64,000 nt of DNA from the NCBI GenBank assembly GCA_017983955.1, contig JAGOAJ010000004.1:84821-148820 (forward strand), read 5' to 3'. Position 1 is the stretch's first letter; each line of letters starts with the position of its first letter. The stretch comes from Burkholderiaceae bacterium. Lineage in GTDB: Bacteria; Pseudomonadota; Gammaproteobacteria; Burkholderiales; Burkholderiaceae_B. The position numbers and the translations under genes were made by a program. This document shows, piece by piece, positions 49,269 to 58,012 of this stretch. The notes below the pieces were generated by a model that saw only the letters and a program-made list of their open reading frames with translations, made no database searches and was not told where the DNA came from.

Positions 49269-50180
49269 TTATTCGTAGACGGCGGGATCGCCCGAATCGG
49301 TTGGATTCGCCAGTGCCCGCGTCAGAGCGTCGCTCATGGGGTAGTTCAAATTAATCCCACGAGGAGGGATAGGGGAATTGAAGTATTTGTCGTAGATGGC
49401 TGCTACTTTGCCACTTTTGATCAAATCGATCACAGCCTCATCAACGATCTTTTTGAAGGCAGGATCATCCTTGGGCTCCATGATGCCGTAAGGGGCCATC
49501 TCCAAGCTTTTGGTGCCTATCACGAACAAATCAGGATTTTTAGACGATGCGACAGCCCCATAGGCTAAGCCATCATCATTGGCAGAACCGGCAGCACGCC
49601 CTGTTTCCACCATCAAGAACGTTTCGCCGGTATCCTTAGCGCCCACGACTTGAATGCCATAGTTATTCTTGGCATTGATTTCAGAGATTCTTTTGAAGGT
49701 CTGACCCCCTGCCTGTGCTGCAATCGCCTTGCCACGAAACGACGCTGGATCATTGACATCGACGCCACCGTCTTTACGTGCCAGCAAAATTACCTGAGCA
49801 ACAAAGGTGGTTGGTGCAAAGGAAACAAATTTGTGGCGGTCGACTTTATTGGTTGTATTTCCGCATTCCAAATCTATAGTGCCATTGGCCAGCAGCGGTA
49901 TACGTGTTGCCGATGTGGTGGGGTTATAGCGAACTTCCATTTCTGGCAGTTTCAACGCCGCCTGAACATACTTGGCCACTTCTTCGCAGATCTCTACGGT
50001 ATAGCCGACCGGCTTCTGGTCGCCATCCAGATAGGCGAAGGGCACGGACGATTCAGGATGGCCCAATGTAATTGACTTTGTTTCGCGTATCTTATCAACG
50101 CGACTGGAGCCGTCTGCCTGTGCAAGGCCAGCGGTTGTCGATAACAGAACAATGGCGGAAACCGCGGCAATTGCTTTCAT
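49269..50180 (-). CDS. gltI: Glutamate/aspartate-type periplasmic binding protein GltI
   Basis: The periplasmic receptor for GltJKL. A signal peptide occupies about 1-22 (ending GLAQA). The mature part has KIRETKSITLGHPESSVPFAYLDG, VGYTVEICEEVAKYV and NPTTSATRIPLLANGTIDLECGNTTN, which is the glutamate/aspartate receptor signature. MSDALTRALANPTD closes the protein as in GltI. Length is 303 aa. CGGAG precedes the ATG. It heads the operon and is divergent from a LysR-family gene, so it is a likely target of that regulator. Confidence 0.94.
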   Translation of the reverse strand: MKAIAAVSAIVLLSTTAGLAQADGSSRVDKIRETKSITLGHPESSVPFAYLDGDQKPVGYTVEICEEVAKYVQAALKLPEMEVRYNPTTSATRIPLLANGTIDLECGNTTNKVDRHKFVSFAPTTFVAQVILLARKDGGVDVNDPASFRGKAIAAQAGGQTFKRISEINAKNNYGIQVVGAKDTGETFLMVETGRAAGSANDDGLAYGAVASSKNPDLFVIGTKSLEMAPYGIMEPKDDPAFKKIVDEAVIDLIKSGKVAAIYDKYFNSPIPPRGINLNYPMSDALTRALANPTDSGDPAVYE

Positions 50181-50261
50181 TTAATCTCCGTGTTGCCGCT
50201 AATGCGGCGCTTCTAATATTTATGTGCCTACTACTTAACATGCCTTATTCAGCGTGTTCTG

Positions 50262-50283
50262 TACTAGCCCCTTGCTGGTAGTA
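50262..50283. promoter_or_regulatory. Candidate LysR-type operator TACTA-N12-TAGTA
   Basis: An inverted repeat of 5-bp arms (50262-50266 and 50279-50283), with one further matching inner pair, lies between gltI and the divergent LysR gene. It is 60 bases from the LysR start and 82 from gltI, where a shared autoregulatory site is expected. Arm spacing fits loose LysR sites. The assignment is inferred. Confidence 0.4.
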
Positions 50284-50342
50284 TCTCTTACCTGCTGGCT
50301 TTATTCCAATTCCATTTAGGTATTGTTCTATACGGATATGAT

Positions 50343-51296
50343 ATGACGATACGACGTATGAGTTTGCGACACATAGAGGCATTTCGTGCCGTTATTCAAT
50401 CAGGGTCCATGACCGCTGCTGCCAGCCGCATGCACACGTCGCAGCCACAAGTCAGCAGGCTGATCGCGCAACTGGAGGCCATCACGCAATTTTCTCTGTT
50501 CGAACGCAACGGCAGCCGGCTGACCCCCACACTGGACGGTTCGCGCTTTTTCCAAGAAGTAGAGAAAACCTTCATCGGCCTTGCCGGTCTGGAATCGGCC
50601 GCCGCCAGCATACGCTCGTTTGGTGAGGGGCGACTAAGCGTAGCTGCCATGCCACGCCTGGCTGGCGGACTACTGGCTCGTATTGTTGTACGTTTTAAGG
50701 CAGCCTATCCTGATGTCATGGTGTCCATACAGTCGGGTGATGAAAATACCGTCTTTAACTGGATAAGTTCAGGGCGATGCGATGCTGGCTTGGCCATGCT
50801 ATATAACCAAACCCCTGGCGTACAGATAGAACCTGTGGCTACGGTGAACTGCGTCGCCATCCTGCCAGCCGGGCATCGCCTGGCCAAGCTGAAAAAGCTA
50901 AAGCCATCTGATTTCGCCGGAGAATCTTATATTTCGTTCCCCAATGGAAGCCCCTTGCGTGATCAGATCGACACCATTTTCAACTCAGCCAATATCAAAC
51001 GACGTATCGTTGCCGAGGCTGGTTTAGGATCGGCCATTTGCGCACTGGTAGGCGCGGGCTTGGGCGTCAGCATCATCAATCCCGTGGCTGCCCATGAAGA
51101 ACAAGCCAGTACCAACATTGAGATACGGCCATTTGCTCCAGTCATGCCTATGGTCATAGGTCTGCTTTATCCACCCTATGAAACCAAAACACGGCTAGTC
51201 AGCGTATTTGCCGAGTGCGCGCGGGAAGTTATGCTCGAGGAAATGGAGGGGGTGAATGCGCCTCAAAATCACATACTTCTTGGGCAAGCTCGATAA
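50343..51296 (+). CDS. LysR-family regulator, probable control of gltIJKL-ltaE
   Basis: A LysR-type regulator of 317 aa. The winged helix-turn-helix lies at about 5-65 (RHIEAFRAVIQSGSMTAAASRMHTSQPQVSRLIAQLE in form). The co-inducer domain begins near 95 (GRLSVAAMPRLAGGLLARIVVRF). Divergent orientation from gltI and the inverted repeat between them suggest control of the glutamate/aspartate importer operon. The 3' end overlaps the convergent LysR gene by 68 bases, which is unusual. The start is ATG 50343 with a weak ribosome site. Confidence 0.9.
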   Translation: MTIRRMSLRHIEAFRAVIQSGSMTAAASRMHTSQPQVSRLIAQLEAITQFSLFERNGSRLTPTLDGSRFFQEVEKTFIGLAGLESAAASIRSFGEGRLSVAAMPRLAGGLLARIVVRFKAAYPDVMVSIQSGDENTVFNWISSGRCDAGLAMLYNQTPGVQIEPVATVNCVAILPAGHRLAKLKKLKPSDFAGESYISFPNGSPLRDQIDTIFNSANIKRRIVAEAGLGSAICALVGAGLGVSIINPVAAHEEQASTNIEIRPFAPVMPMVIGLLYPPYETKTRLVSVFAECAREVMLEEMEGVNAPQNHILLGQAR

Positions 51297-52146
51297 TTTT
51301 TGTGACGACGGGGCTTAAGACGCTTTTTTTGTAAACCACGTAATAATGCATGCGGGGCAAATCCGGGGCAACACTCAGTTCGCGTAATTGGCCGCTATCA
51401 ACCAGTGGCCTGAAGTAGGACTGCGGCAGATAGCTAATACCCAAGCCACGCATGGTCAATTGTGCCACCAGCCCCAGGCTATTACAGGTCAGCAGGCGTT
51501 TTACAGACAGGCCTTGTTCGGCAAACCAGGCATCGTATAAATGCGACAACGCCGAATTGATGGGTTGGGTAATGACGGGATAGGACACCAGGTCGTGGGG
51601 AGACAGTTCCGAGTCAAAATCAATATCCAGTTGCGGGCCGGCCATCCAGACGTTGTGTACTGACTTCAGCGGCACGCAGTCATATTCTCGGCTCCAGAAT
51701 GGTCCAGGAATAATCGCCAAATCCAACAAGCCTTCACCCAGTCGTTGGTGTAAGGTCACGCCCCCGTCGATCTCGGGCATCAGCTGAATCAGGGGGTAGC
51801 GGCGGCTGGTTTTATCGATAAGCGGCGCTAGCCAGGTCAGGCCGACCAGTTCAGTCGCACCCAGTCTGACGACGCCCTCGTAGCTGTCCGCATCCGTCAT
51901 TTTTTGCACGATGCGGCTATTCAGCGCCAGCATTTCTTCAGCCAGTTCGAACAAGCGCCTGCCGTGCTGCGTCAGTAGCAAGGCTTTGGGCCTGCGCTCT
52001 AGTAAGGGGGCGCCCGCGAACACCTCAAGTTCCGCGACGCGCTTGGCGATGGCGGATTGAGTGGTGTGCAGTTTTTGAGAGGAGGCACTGAAGCTGCCTA
52101 GCAGCGAGCTCCAGTAAAACGCCTCGATTTGTTTGAGGGTGTACAT
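51229..52146 (-). CDS. LysR-family regulator downstream of the second amino acid ABC operon
   Basis: A LysR-type regulator. MYTLKQIEAFYWSSLLGSFSASSQKLHTTQSAIAKRVAELE (read in parts) is the winged helix at about 1-45, and the effector domain starts near 90 (GVVRLGATELVGLTWLAPLI). ATG 52146 (305 aa) is chosen since LysR proteins begin just before this helix and AGG precedes it. An in-frame ATG at 52233 overlaps the upstream ABC ATPase stop as ATGA and would add 29 residues. Same-strand position at the end of the rraA, aminotransferase and ABC operon suggests it regulates that operon. Confidence 0.88.
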   Translation of the reverse strand: MYTLKQIEAFYWSSLLGSFSASSQKLHTTQSAIAKRVAELEVFAGAPLLERRPKALLLTQHGRRLFELAEEMLALNSRIVQKMTDADSYEGVVRLGATELVGLTWLAPLIDKTSRRYPLIQLMPEIDGGVTLHQRLGEGLLDLAIIPGPFWSREYDCVPLKSVHNVWMAGPQLDIDFDSELSPHDLVSYPVITQPINSALSHLYDAWFAEQGLSVKRLLTCNSLGLVAQLTMRGLGISYLPQSYFRPLVDSGQLRELSVAPDLPRMHYYVVYKKSVLSPVVTKIIELAQEVCDFEAHSPPPFPRA

Positions 52147-52229
52147 CGCGCCTGTAGTCGTAGGTGAGACCGATGTAGCGATGATATCGCCTTTTCCCTG
52201 CTGATAGGTAGTCCTGTCCTTGCGTGCAC

Positions 52230-52964
52230 TCATCCGTGAGGGTGCAAGATATCGGCCAGAAAACGCTGAGCCCGTGGGTGCCGCGGAGCGCTGAAGAATA
52301 CATCCGGCGTTGAGCTTTCCAGGATTTCACCAGCATCCATAAACACTACCCTGTCGGACACATCACGGGCAAAACCCATTTCATGGGTCACGCAGACCAT
52401 GGTCATGCCATCTTTGGCCAGTGACTTCATGACTTGCAATACCTCACCCACCATCTCGGGATCCAGTGCGCTGGTGGGTTCGTCAAACAACATCACGGGT
52501 GGCTGCAGTGCCAAGGCTCGGGCAATGGCTACGCGCTGCTGTTGGCCGCCCGACAGATTACCCGGGTAGGCGTCAATCTTGTGCGACAAGCCCACGCGCT
52601 CTAATAACACTTTAGCCTGTTCGGTTGCTGCTTTACGCGACTGCTTCTGGATGCTGACGGGGGCAAACAAAACGTTGTCGAGCACGCTCATGTGGGGGAA
52701 CAAATTGAACTGCTGGAATACAAAGCCTATACCAGCACGCAGCTGATTCAGGTTCGCACCCTTGGCGTGTACGTCTTGGCCATTGACTTCAATGCGGCCT
52801 TGTTGAATGGACTCCAGCCGATTGATGGTGCGTATCAGGGTGGATTTCCCCGACCCCGATGGCCCACAGACCACTACCACTTCCCCACGCGCGATATGCA
52901 AATCAACGTCTTTAAGGACGTGGTTGGCGCCAAACCATTTGTTCACTTTTTCAAGTTTAATCAT
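52230..52964 (-). CDS. Polar amino acid ABC transporter ATP-binding protein
   Basis: An ATPase of the GlnQ/HisP type, 244 aa. Walker [20 protein letters not shown] lies near 33-51, the signature is [20 protein letters not shown], Walker B is [16 protein letters not shown], and the switch is [19 protein letters not shown]. It is paralogous to the ATPase at 46921. It follows the two permeases at 52983-54357 and completes a separate importer with the receptor at 54362. The ligand is an amino acid or similar, not resolved. Confidence 0.92.
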   Translation of the reverse strand: MIKLEKVNKWFGANHVLKDVDLHIARGEVVVVCGPSGSGKSTLIRTINRLESIQQGRIEVNGQDVHAKGANLNQLRAGIGFVFQQFNLFPHMSVLDNVLFAPVSIQKQSRKAATEQAKVLLERVGLSHKIDAYPGNLSGGQQQRVAIARALALQPPVMLFDEPTSALDPEMVGEVLQVMKSLAKDGMTMVCVTHEMGFARDVSDRVVFMDAGEILESSTPDVFFSAPRHPRAQRFLADILHPHG

Positions 52965-52982
52965 AAGACAATAGAATCTCGT

Positions 52983-53672
52983 TCATGTCATTGCGCGTGC
53001 CGACCGCACCCGCATGTCCAACCAGGACAAGGTGCGGCTAAGACTGAAGCACACCAGGAAGTAAATAATCGCCAGAACACTGAAAACCTCCAAGGGCTTG
53101 GTCAACACCAGGTTATTCACCTGATTCGCCGCGAAGGTCAGCTCGTTCACGCTGATCACATAGCCCAACGAAGTTTCTTTGATCGTGGACACAAACTGAC
53201 TGGTCATACTGGGCAGTACGTTAAACAACGCCTGTGGCAGCACCACCTTACGCATGGTCGTCCAGTAGCCAACACCCAGCGATCGGGATGCCTCGATCTG
53301 GCCTTTAGGGATGGCCTCTATCCCGGTGCGTATTACCTCGGACAAGTAAGCGCTTTCATAAATGACCAGCGCACACAGCAAGGTGGTAAACCCGCTGACC
53401 ATTTGGCCGGTCAGCTTCGGAATGACGAAGTAAGCCCAGAAGATCAGCATCAACAACGGCATGCCACGCACCAACTGCACCAACATGGAACAACTGCGCG
53501 CTATCCACCGATAGGGACTGACACGGCCCAAAGCAATCAGCAGCGCCAGCGGCATGGAAGCAATCAAGCCACACACCGCCAGGATCAGGGTCATGGCCAA
53601 GCCACCCAAGGGACCATGGGGATATTGCCCCACCAGTAACAAGGGCCAGAATTCACGCACTATATCAAGCAT
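52983..53672 (-). CDS. Polar amino acid ABC transporter permease (second subunit)
   Basis: An inner-membrane permease of 229 aa with about five helices. The EAA loop is IRTGIEAIPKGQIEASRSLGVGYWTTMRKVVLPQALFN, and LVRGMPLLMLIFWAYFVIPKLTG is the usual upstream segment. ATG 53672 is preferred because AAGGGGG lies before it, and it overlaps the preceding permease gene by 8 bases. It forms a heterodimer with the permease at 53665. Confidence 0.91.
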   Translation of the reverse strand: MLDIVREFWPLLLVGQYPHGPLGGLAMTLILAVCGLIASMPLALLIALGRVSPYRWIARSCSMLVQLVRGMPLLMLIFWAYFVIPKLTGQMVSGFTTLLCALVIYESAYLSEVIRTGIEAIPKGQIEASRSLGVGYWTTMRKVVLPQALFNVLPSMTSQFVSTIKETSLGYVISVNELTFAANQVNNLVLTKPLEVFSVLAIIYFLVCFSLSRTLSWLDMRVRSARAMT

Positions 53673-54357
53673 GGTCGCCCCCTTCTGGAGACAAACGATA
53701 GTGCTTATAGATACGTGAACCAATAAACATGATCAAAAAAGAGCCCAGCAAATACATAATGGTCGCCGCACCAAATGTCGCAAAGGTGCGGTAGGTTTCA
53801 TTTTCGATTTCACGCGCCTGATAGGTCAGCTCAACCACCCCAATAGCCATTGCAATACTGGTGTTTTTGAACAACAGCAAAGCGCGACTCACCAAGGGCG
53901 GGATTGAAATACGCAAGGCCTGCGGAACGATCACGTAACGCATGCATTGCAGATAGCTGGCGCCCAGGGCACGGGTGGCCTCGAACTGAGTCTCGGGTAT
54001 GGCACGTAGTCCGCTGCGTATGTCTTCAGCGATATAAGCTGCCGACCCCAGAGCCAGGGCAATAGCCGCCAGGGACATTTCCGCATTGTGCTGGTATAGC
54101 CACATACGGAATGATTCTGGCAGTAGTTCTGGCATGCCGAAATACCAAAACAGCACCTGTACCAGCAGCGGAACGTTGCGGTGATATTCCACGTAGGCAT
54201 CGACAAACCAACGCGCAATACGCACGTTGGTCGCCCGAACAACCACTAAGAATATCGCCACAATAAAGGCCATAACCCAACTGACCAAAAACAGCTTGAC
54301 CGTCGTGGCCATGCCATCGGCAAGCTGCATAAACTGGGCGTGATCAAGAAACAGCAT
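53665..54357 (-). CDS. Polar amino acid ABC transporter permease (first subunit)
   Basis: An inner-membrane permease of 230 aa. VDAYVEYHRNVPLLVQVLFWYFGMPELLPE and IRSGLRAIPETQFEATRALGASYLQCMRYVIVPQ (EAA loop) are family features. The start ATG 54357 lies 4 bases after the receptor stop; a TTG one codon earlier is the alternative. The tight spacing and overlap with the next permease support one transcript. Confidence 0.91.
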   Translation of the reverse strand: MLFLDHAQFMQLADGMATTVKLFLVSWVMAFIVAIFLVVVRATNVRIARWFVDAYVEYHRNVPLLVQVLFWYFGMPELLPESFRMWLYQHNAEMSLAAIALALGSAAYIAEDIRSGLRAIPETQFEATRALGASYLQCMRYVIVPQALRISIPPLVSRALLLFKNTSIAMAIGVVELTYQAREIENETYRTFATFGAATIMYLLGSFLIMFIGSRIYKHYRLSPEGGDHA

Positions 54358-54361
54358 CAAA

Positions 54362-55186
54362 TCAATCCGTAACTGGCCCGATTGTGAACGAACGCGTTAA
54401 TTTGTACGTTGTTTCCGCACCAAACCATTTATCAAAAATCTTGGCAGCTTCACCGGATTTTTCAGCCTCGTCCAAAATACCGTTCACAGCATCCAGAAAC
54501 GCGGTTTCGTCCTTACGCACGCCCAGGCCCCAAGGCTCATCCATCACAGATTTTTCCATGATAGTGACTGGCGCTGTGGGTGGGCTTTGCAGCATCAGGC
54601 GAACCAATACCAGTTCAGAAGCAAACTGCGCATCCACCTTTTTCTGCTGCAAGGCCAAGTAGGCTGCCGAACTATCGGAATATCCAATTACCTGGGAATT
54701 TTCCAAGCGTTTTTTGATCTCGCGTTCGGAACTTGATCCTTTGGTTGCTGCAACACGACGGCCGTTCAACTGCTCGACAGTGGTCAGGTTGGAATCAGCA
54801 CGAACCAACAGCTTTTGTGGTGTCACATAGTAAATATGGCTAAAGCTGATTTGCTGCGCACGCTCGGTGGAATAGCCCAGGTTGGCCGCTAAAATATCCA
54901 CACGTTTTTCATTCAGTTCAGGCACACGCGCCGCCACCGACAACAGCTTGAAGTTGACCTTCACGCCCAACTTGTCAGCGACCAGTTGGCAGATGTCCAC
55001 GTCGTAACCTATCAAGGTGCGCGTAGCAGCATCCTGGAAACTAAAAGGCTGCGAGGTACCCAAGGTACCGCAAGTCATTTCGCCATTTTGTTTGATGTCT
55101 TGTAATTGATCCGCGTGGGCCGCTGTACCCAGGGTTAACGCGGCCAAGGCCAGACAAGAGCTAAGCACGTAGTTATTTTTTATCAC
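54362..55186 (-). CDS. Polar amino acid ABC transporter periplasmic binding protein
   Basis: A family 3 periplasmic receptor, 274 aa, with a signal peptide at about 1-25 (ending AAHA). The mature part reads DQLQDIKQNGEMTCGTLGTSQPFSF and GYDVDICQLVADKLGVKVNFKLL, then VDILAANLGYSTERAQQISFS. The ligand is not obvious; the wording resembles receptors for glutamate or histidine-like amino acids. It sits between the aminotransferase and the permeases, so the imported compound may be the aminotransferase substrate. Confidence 0.9.
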   Translation of the reverse strand: MIKNNYVLSSCLALAALTLGTAAHADQLQDIKQNGEMTCGTLGTSQPFSFQDAATRTLIGYDVDICQLVADKLGVKVNFKLLSVAARVPELNEKRVDILAANLGYSTERAQQISFSHIYYVTPQKLLVRADSNLTTVEQLNGRRVAATKGSSSEREIKKRLENSQVIGYSDSSAAYLALQQKKVDAQFASELVLVRLMLQSPPTAPVTIMEKSVMDEPWGLGVRKDETAFLDAVNGILDEAEKSGEAAKIFDKWFGAETTYKLTRSFTIGPVTD

Positions 55187-55238
55187 TTTGTATCTCCAAT
55201 CAGTGTGTACGTAAAAATTAGTGAGCTAATCGTGGCTA

Positions 55239-56441
55239 TCAACGCAACCGTGCGCAGGCCTCGCGTATCCCCGCACAGCCCTGACGTATCTCATCAATAG
55301 CTGCAGCAAAAGACAGGCGAAATGTACCGGGCGCGCCATAGGCGTTCCCATCAATGACCGCTACGCCAGCTTCACGCAGCAGGTAATGAGTCAGGTCAGT
55401 GTCGGTCTGCAATACCGTACCGTCGGGCGTCACCTTGCCTAACAAGCCTGTGCAATCCGGGAACACATAAAATGCTCCTTCGGGTGGCACCACCGTCAAA
55501 CCGGGTATCCCCGCCAGCAAAGCCACCGCTTCGTCGCGGCGTGCCTTGAACGCATTCGCAAACTTAGTGACACAGTCCTGTGGTCCAGACAGCGCTTCCA
55601 GCGCGGCAGCCTGACTGATGGACGATGCTCCCGATGTGCTTTGCGACTGTAGTACAGCCATGGCTTTAATCAAAACCTCGGGGCCTGCGCCATAACCTAT
55701 GCGCCAGCCCGTCATTGCATAAGCTTTGGATACGCCGTTAACCAGTAATGTCCGCTCGGCCAGTTCTGGCGCGATCTGTACCGGATGCACCGTGGCCTCA
55801 TCGGTGAAATTCAAACGACCATAGATATCGTCTGTCATTAACCAGACATGCGGGTGACGCTGCAATACAGCGATCAGCTCAGTCAACTCAGTGCGCGAGT
55901 ATAAAGCCCCCGTTGGATTGCTGGGCGAATTCATCATCAGCCATTTGGTGCGAGGTGTAATCGCGGCCTCGAGCTGGGCAGCCGTCAGTTTGTAGTTCTG
56001 TTCGGGGGTAGTCGACACCGGCACAGGAACTCCGCCATTGACGGCCACCATATCGGGGTAGGAAACCCAGAAAGGCGCAGGGATAATGACCTCGTCCCCA
56101 TCATCCAGCGAGGCTGCCAGGGCGTTGAAAATGACCTGCTTGGCGCCCGTGCTGACGATGATCTGGCTTAATGGATAGTCTTGGCCATAATCCAGCAAAG
56201 TGCGCGCACGCACCGCTTTGCGCAGGGCCAATGTACCTTGTGCCAGGGGGTATTTGGTTTCATCGCGGTGTATTGCGGCTATCGCAGCGGCCCCGATATG
56301 CGCAGGCGTGGAAAAGTCCGGTTCGCCTATCGTCAAGTCGATTACTTTACGACCTTGCTCGCGCAGCGTCGCAATAATGGACCGTGCTGCAACACTAGGG
56401 GACAATTTTATGCGTTGAATACGCTGGGAAACGATGGTCAT
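55239..56441 (-). CDS. Class I pyridoxal-phosphate aminotransferase (AspC/AroT-like)
   Basis: A fold-type I aminotransferase, 400 aa. IDLTIGEPDFSTPAHIGAAAIAAI is the N-terminal hallmark of the alpha subfamily of aspartate and aromatic transaminases. NSPSNPTGALYSRTEL, then TDDIYGRL, carry PLP contacts, and the lysine is in LLVNGVSKAYAMTGWRIGY near 236. GTFRLSFAAAIDEI holds the carboxylate arginine. Its ATG overlaps the rraA-like stop (TAATG at 56439-56443), so the two are coupled. The product is a 2-oxo acid that the lyase upstream may cleave. Confidence 0.9.
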   Translation of the reverse strand: MTIVSQRIQRIKLSPSVAARSIIATLREQGRKVIDLTIGEPDFSTPAHIGAAAIAAIHRDETKYPLAQGTLALRKAVRARTLLDYGQDYPLSQIIVSTGAKQVIFNALAASLDDGDEVIIPAPFWVSYPDMVAVNGGVPVPVSTTPEQNYKLTAAQLEAAITPRTKWLMMNSPSNPTGALYSRTELTELIAVLQRHPHVWLMTDDIYGRLNFTDEATVHPVQIAPELAERTLLVNGVSKAYAMTGWRIGYGAGPEVLIKAMAVLQSQSTSGASSISQAAALEALSGPQDCVTKFANAFKARRDEAVALLAGIPGLTVVPPEGAFYVFPDCTGLLGKVTPDGTVLQTDTDLTHYLLREAGVAVIDGNAYGAPGTFRLSFAAAIDEIRQGCAGIREACARLR

Positions 56442-57121
56442 TACAGCTCCCCGCCATTCGCCAAGATGGTCTTATCCATCCAGGGTTTGGCATAGATACC
56501 GGCACGTATCTTGGCTTTGATCTGGACTTCGTTCTCTTCCTTCTGCAATGCCGCCGCCAAAATACTGGCTGCCTGTTCAGCAGGAATCACCACCAGGCCG
56601 TCGGCATCACCCACCAGCACATCGCCGGGGAAAACCACCTGACCGCCTATGGACACAGCCACGTTAATTTCGCCGGGACCATCCTTGTAAGGACCACGAT
56701 GCGAGACGCCACGAGCGAAGCAAGGAAACCCGCCACTTGCAAACACATCAGCGTCACGGATAGCGCCATCAATGACAAAGCCCACCATGCCGCGTTTTTC
56801 AGCATCCATGGCCATCAACTCACCCACCAGGGCATTGGTCATGTCCCCGCCGCCATCGACGACCAACAGATCGCCAGGCTGGGCCAGGGAAATTGCCTTA
56901 TGTATCATTAGGTTGTCACCGGGTCGTGTTTTTACCGTTAGCGCCACACCCACCAGTCGCGTCTGCCCTTGCACGTGCATAGGCTTAAGCCCGACCACGC
57001 CGTAAAGGCGGTTCATGCAATCACTGATCTGCGCTGCGCCTACAGTGGCAAACTGCTGCAACATCTCTGGTGTCACAGCGGTCTGTGGTCGCGCTAACAC
57101 TCTAAACCCAACGGATGACAT
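56441..57121 (-). CDS. RraA-family protein (HMG/oxaloacetate aldolase-like)
   Basis: A 226-residue member of the RraA and 4-hydroxy-4-methyl-2-oxoglutarate aldolase family. The signature block is GDLLVVDGGGDMTNALVGELMA (about 82-103), followed by GFVIDGAIRDADVFASGGFPCFARG, whose Arg-Asp pair supplies the metal and substrate site of aldolase members. RraA itself, an RNase E inhibitor, is about 160 aa and lacks the longer N-terminus seen here, so an enzymatic role (oxo-acid aldolase or oxaloacetate decarboxylase) fits better. It is first in an operon with an aminotransferase and an ABC importer. Confidence 0.85.
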   Translation of the reverse strand: MSSVGFRVLARPQTAVTPEMLQQFATVGAAQISDCMNRLYGVVGLKPMHVQGQTRLVGVALTVKTRPGDNLMIHKAISLAQPGDLLVVDGGGDMTNALVGELMAMDAEKRGMVGFVIDGAIRDADVFASGGFPCFARGVSHRGPYKDGPGEINVAVSIGGQVVFPGDVLVGDADGLVVIPAEQAASILAAALQKEENEVQIKAKIRAGIYAKPWMDKTILANGGEL

Positions 57122-57307
57122 TCTTAGTACTCAACAAATGTAATGGAGTACAAATTAAACGTCACCCCTGAAGCAAGCCCCAAACGATATAAATTCTACC
57201 TGGCGCACGAATTTTATTCCTGGCCATGGTCGTCATAGGAAGAAAGGATGGCTTCCGCCCTGTATTCATTTTGTCTTTAAGGGTAATCCACTAGACGCCA
57301 GAATAGA

Positions 57308-57332
57308 TTAACGGGCTACAAGAGCCCGTTAA
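57308..57332. terminator. Hairpin, probable terminator for the DUF937 gene
   Basis: TTAACGGGCT (57308-57317) and AGCCCGTTAA (57323-57332) form a perfect 10-bp stem with a 5-base loop, 55 bases after the DUF937 stop on the minus strand. The tract beyond is T-rich only in part. The rest of the 265-base gap 57122-57386 holds the likely rraA-like promoter and an ATTCCTT/AAGGAAT pair near 57342-57364; no gene was seen. Confidence 0.5.
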
Positions 57333-57386
57333 CCCAGAAATATTCCTTTAGAACTTTAAGGAATCAGTAAAGTCTATACGCTGGTT

Positions 57387-57977
57387 TTAGCGCATGAACT
57401 TACCCGCCATACGCATAATATCGTCCAGCGCGTTGCCGTCACCGTTCATGTCCAGCAAAGAAGTTAAGCCACCGGCTTGACTACCCGATGACTGGGCGCC
57501 ACCTAGTAAGTTGCCCAGCAAACCACCTAAGCCGCCCTGGGCTGTATCATCCTGCGCGGTAGCGTCAGAGCCAACACCACGTTTGGCCATGAAGCCCGTG
57601 ACCAACATCGCCAGCATGGGCAGCATTTTCTTCAATAGCTCGGGATCCAGTCCGGATTGTGCGGACGCACTCTGGGCCACAGTACGGCTGACATCTTTGG
57701 AGCCGAAAATTTGCCCCAGCACCTGGTTACCGCTATCTAACTGACCGGGCTTAGCAGCCAGCGCATTATCCAACAGACCTGCGCCACCCAATTGCCCGAG
57801 CAGGCCAGCCAGCCCTTCTGCACCCGAAGACTGCGTCTGAGTTTGCTTTTTAAATCCGCCCAATATGGCCGGAATCAAAGCATCCGCTCCGCTGGCAACC
57901 TGAGCTTCGGTAACGCCCAATTGCTGCGCTATCGACCGCAAGCCACCCATTTGGGCAAGGGTTTCAGTGATTTGCAT
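57387..57977 (-). CDS. DUF937 family protein
   Basis: A 196-residue protein of the DUF937 (YidB-like) family, function unknown. MGGLRSIAQQLGVTEAQVASGADALIPAILGGFKKQTQ is the N-terminal helical block seen in the family. Gly- and Ser-rich linkers follow, and VLGQIFGSKDVSRTVAQSASAQSGLDPELLKKMLPMLAML is the second block. The C-terminus reads GLTSLLDMNGDGNALDDIMRMAGKFM, an EF-hand-like DMNGDGNALDDI loop that may bind calcium. No signal peptide is seen. It is 35 bases downstream of the DUF3597 gene. Confidence 0.82.
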   Translation of the reverse strand: MQITETLAQMGGLRSIAQQLGVTEAQVASGADALIPAILGGFKKQTQTQSSGAEGLAGLLGQLGGAGLLDNALAAKPGQLDSGNQVLGQIFGSKDVSRTVAQSASAQSGLDPELLKKMLPMLAMLVTGFMAKRGVGSDATAQDDTAQGGLGGLLGNLLGGAQSSGSQAGGLTSLLDMNGDGNALDDIMRMAGKFMR

Positions 57978-58012
57978 GACCTGCTCCTGTAGTACGTGTA
58001 GACGCTAAGCGC

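Noticed and set aside
52692-53639. Long open frame (315 codons) on the plus strand across the ABC ATPase and permease genes
   Set aside because: It is antisense to two clearly conserved genes, is rich in His, Gln and Arg as expected of a shadow frame, and matches no family.
56441-57121. RNase E inhibitor RraA
   Set aside because: The protein is about 65 residues longer than RraA and carries the aldolase-type Arg-Asp motif. The operon context is metabolic.
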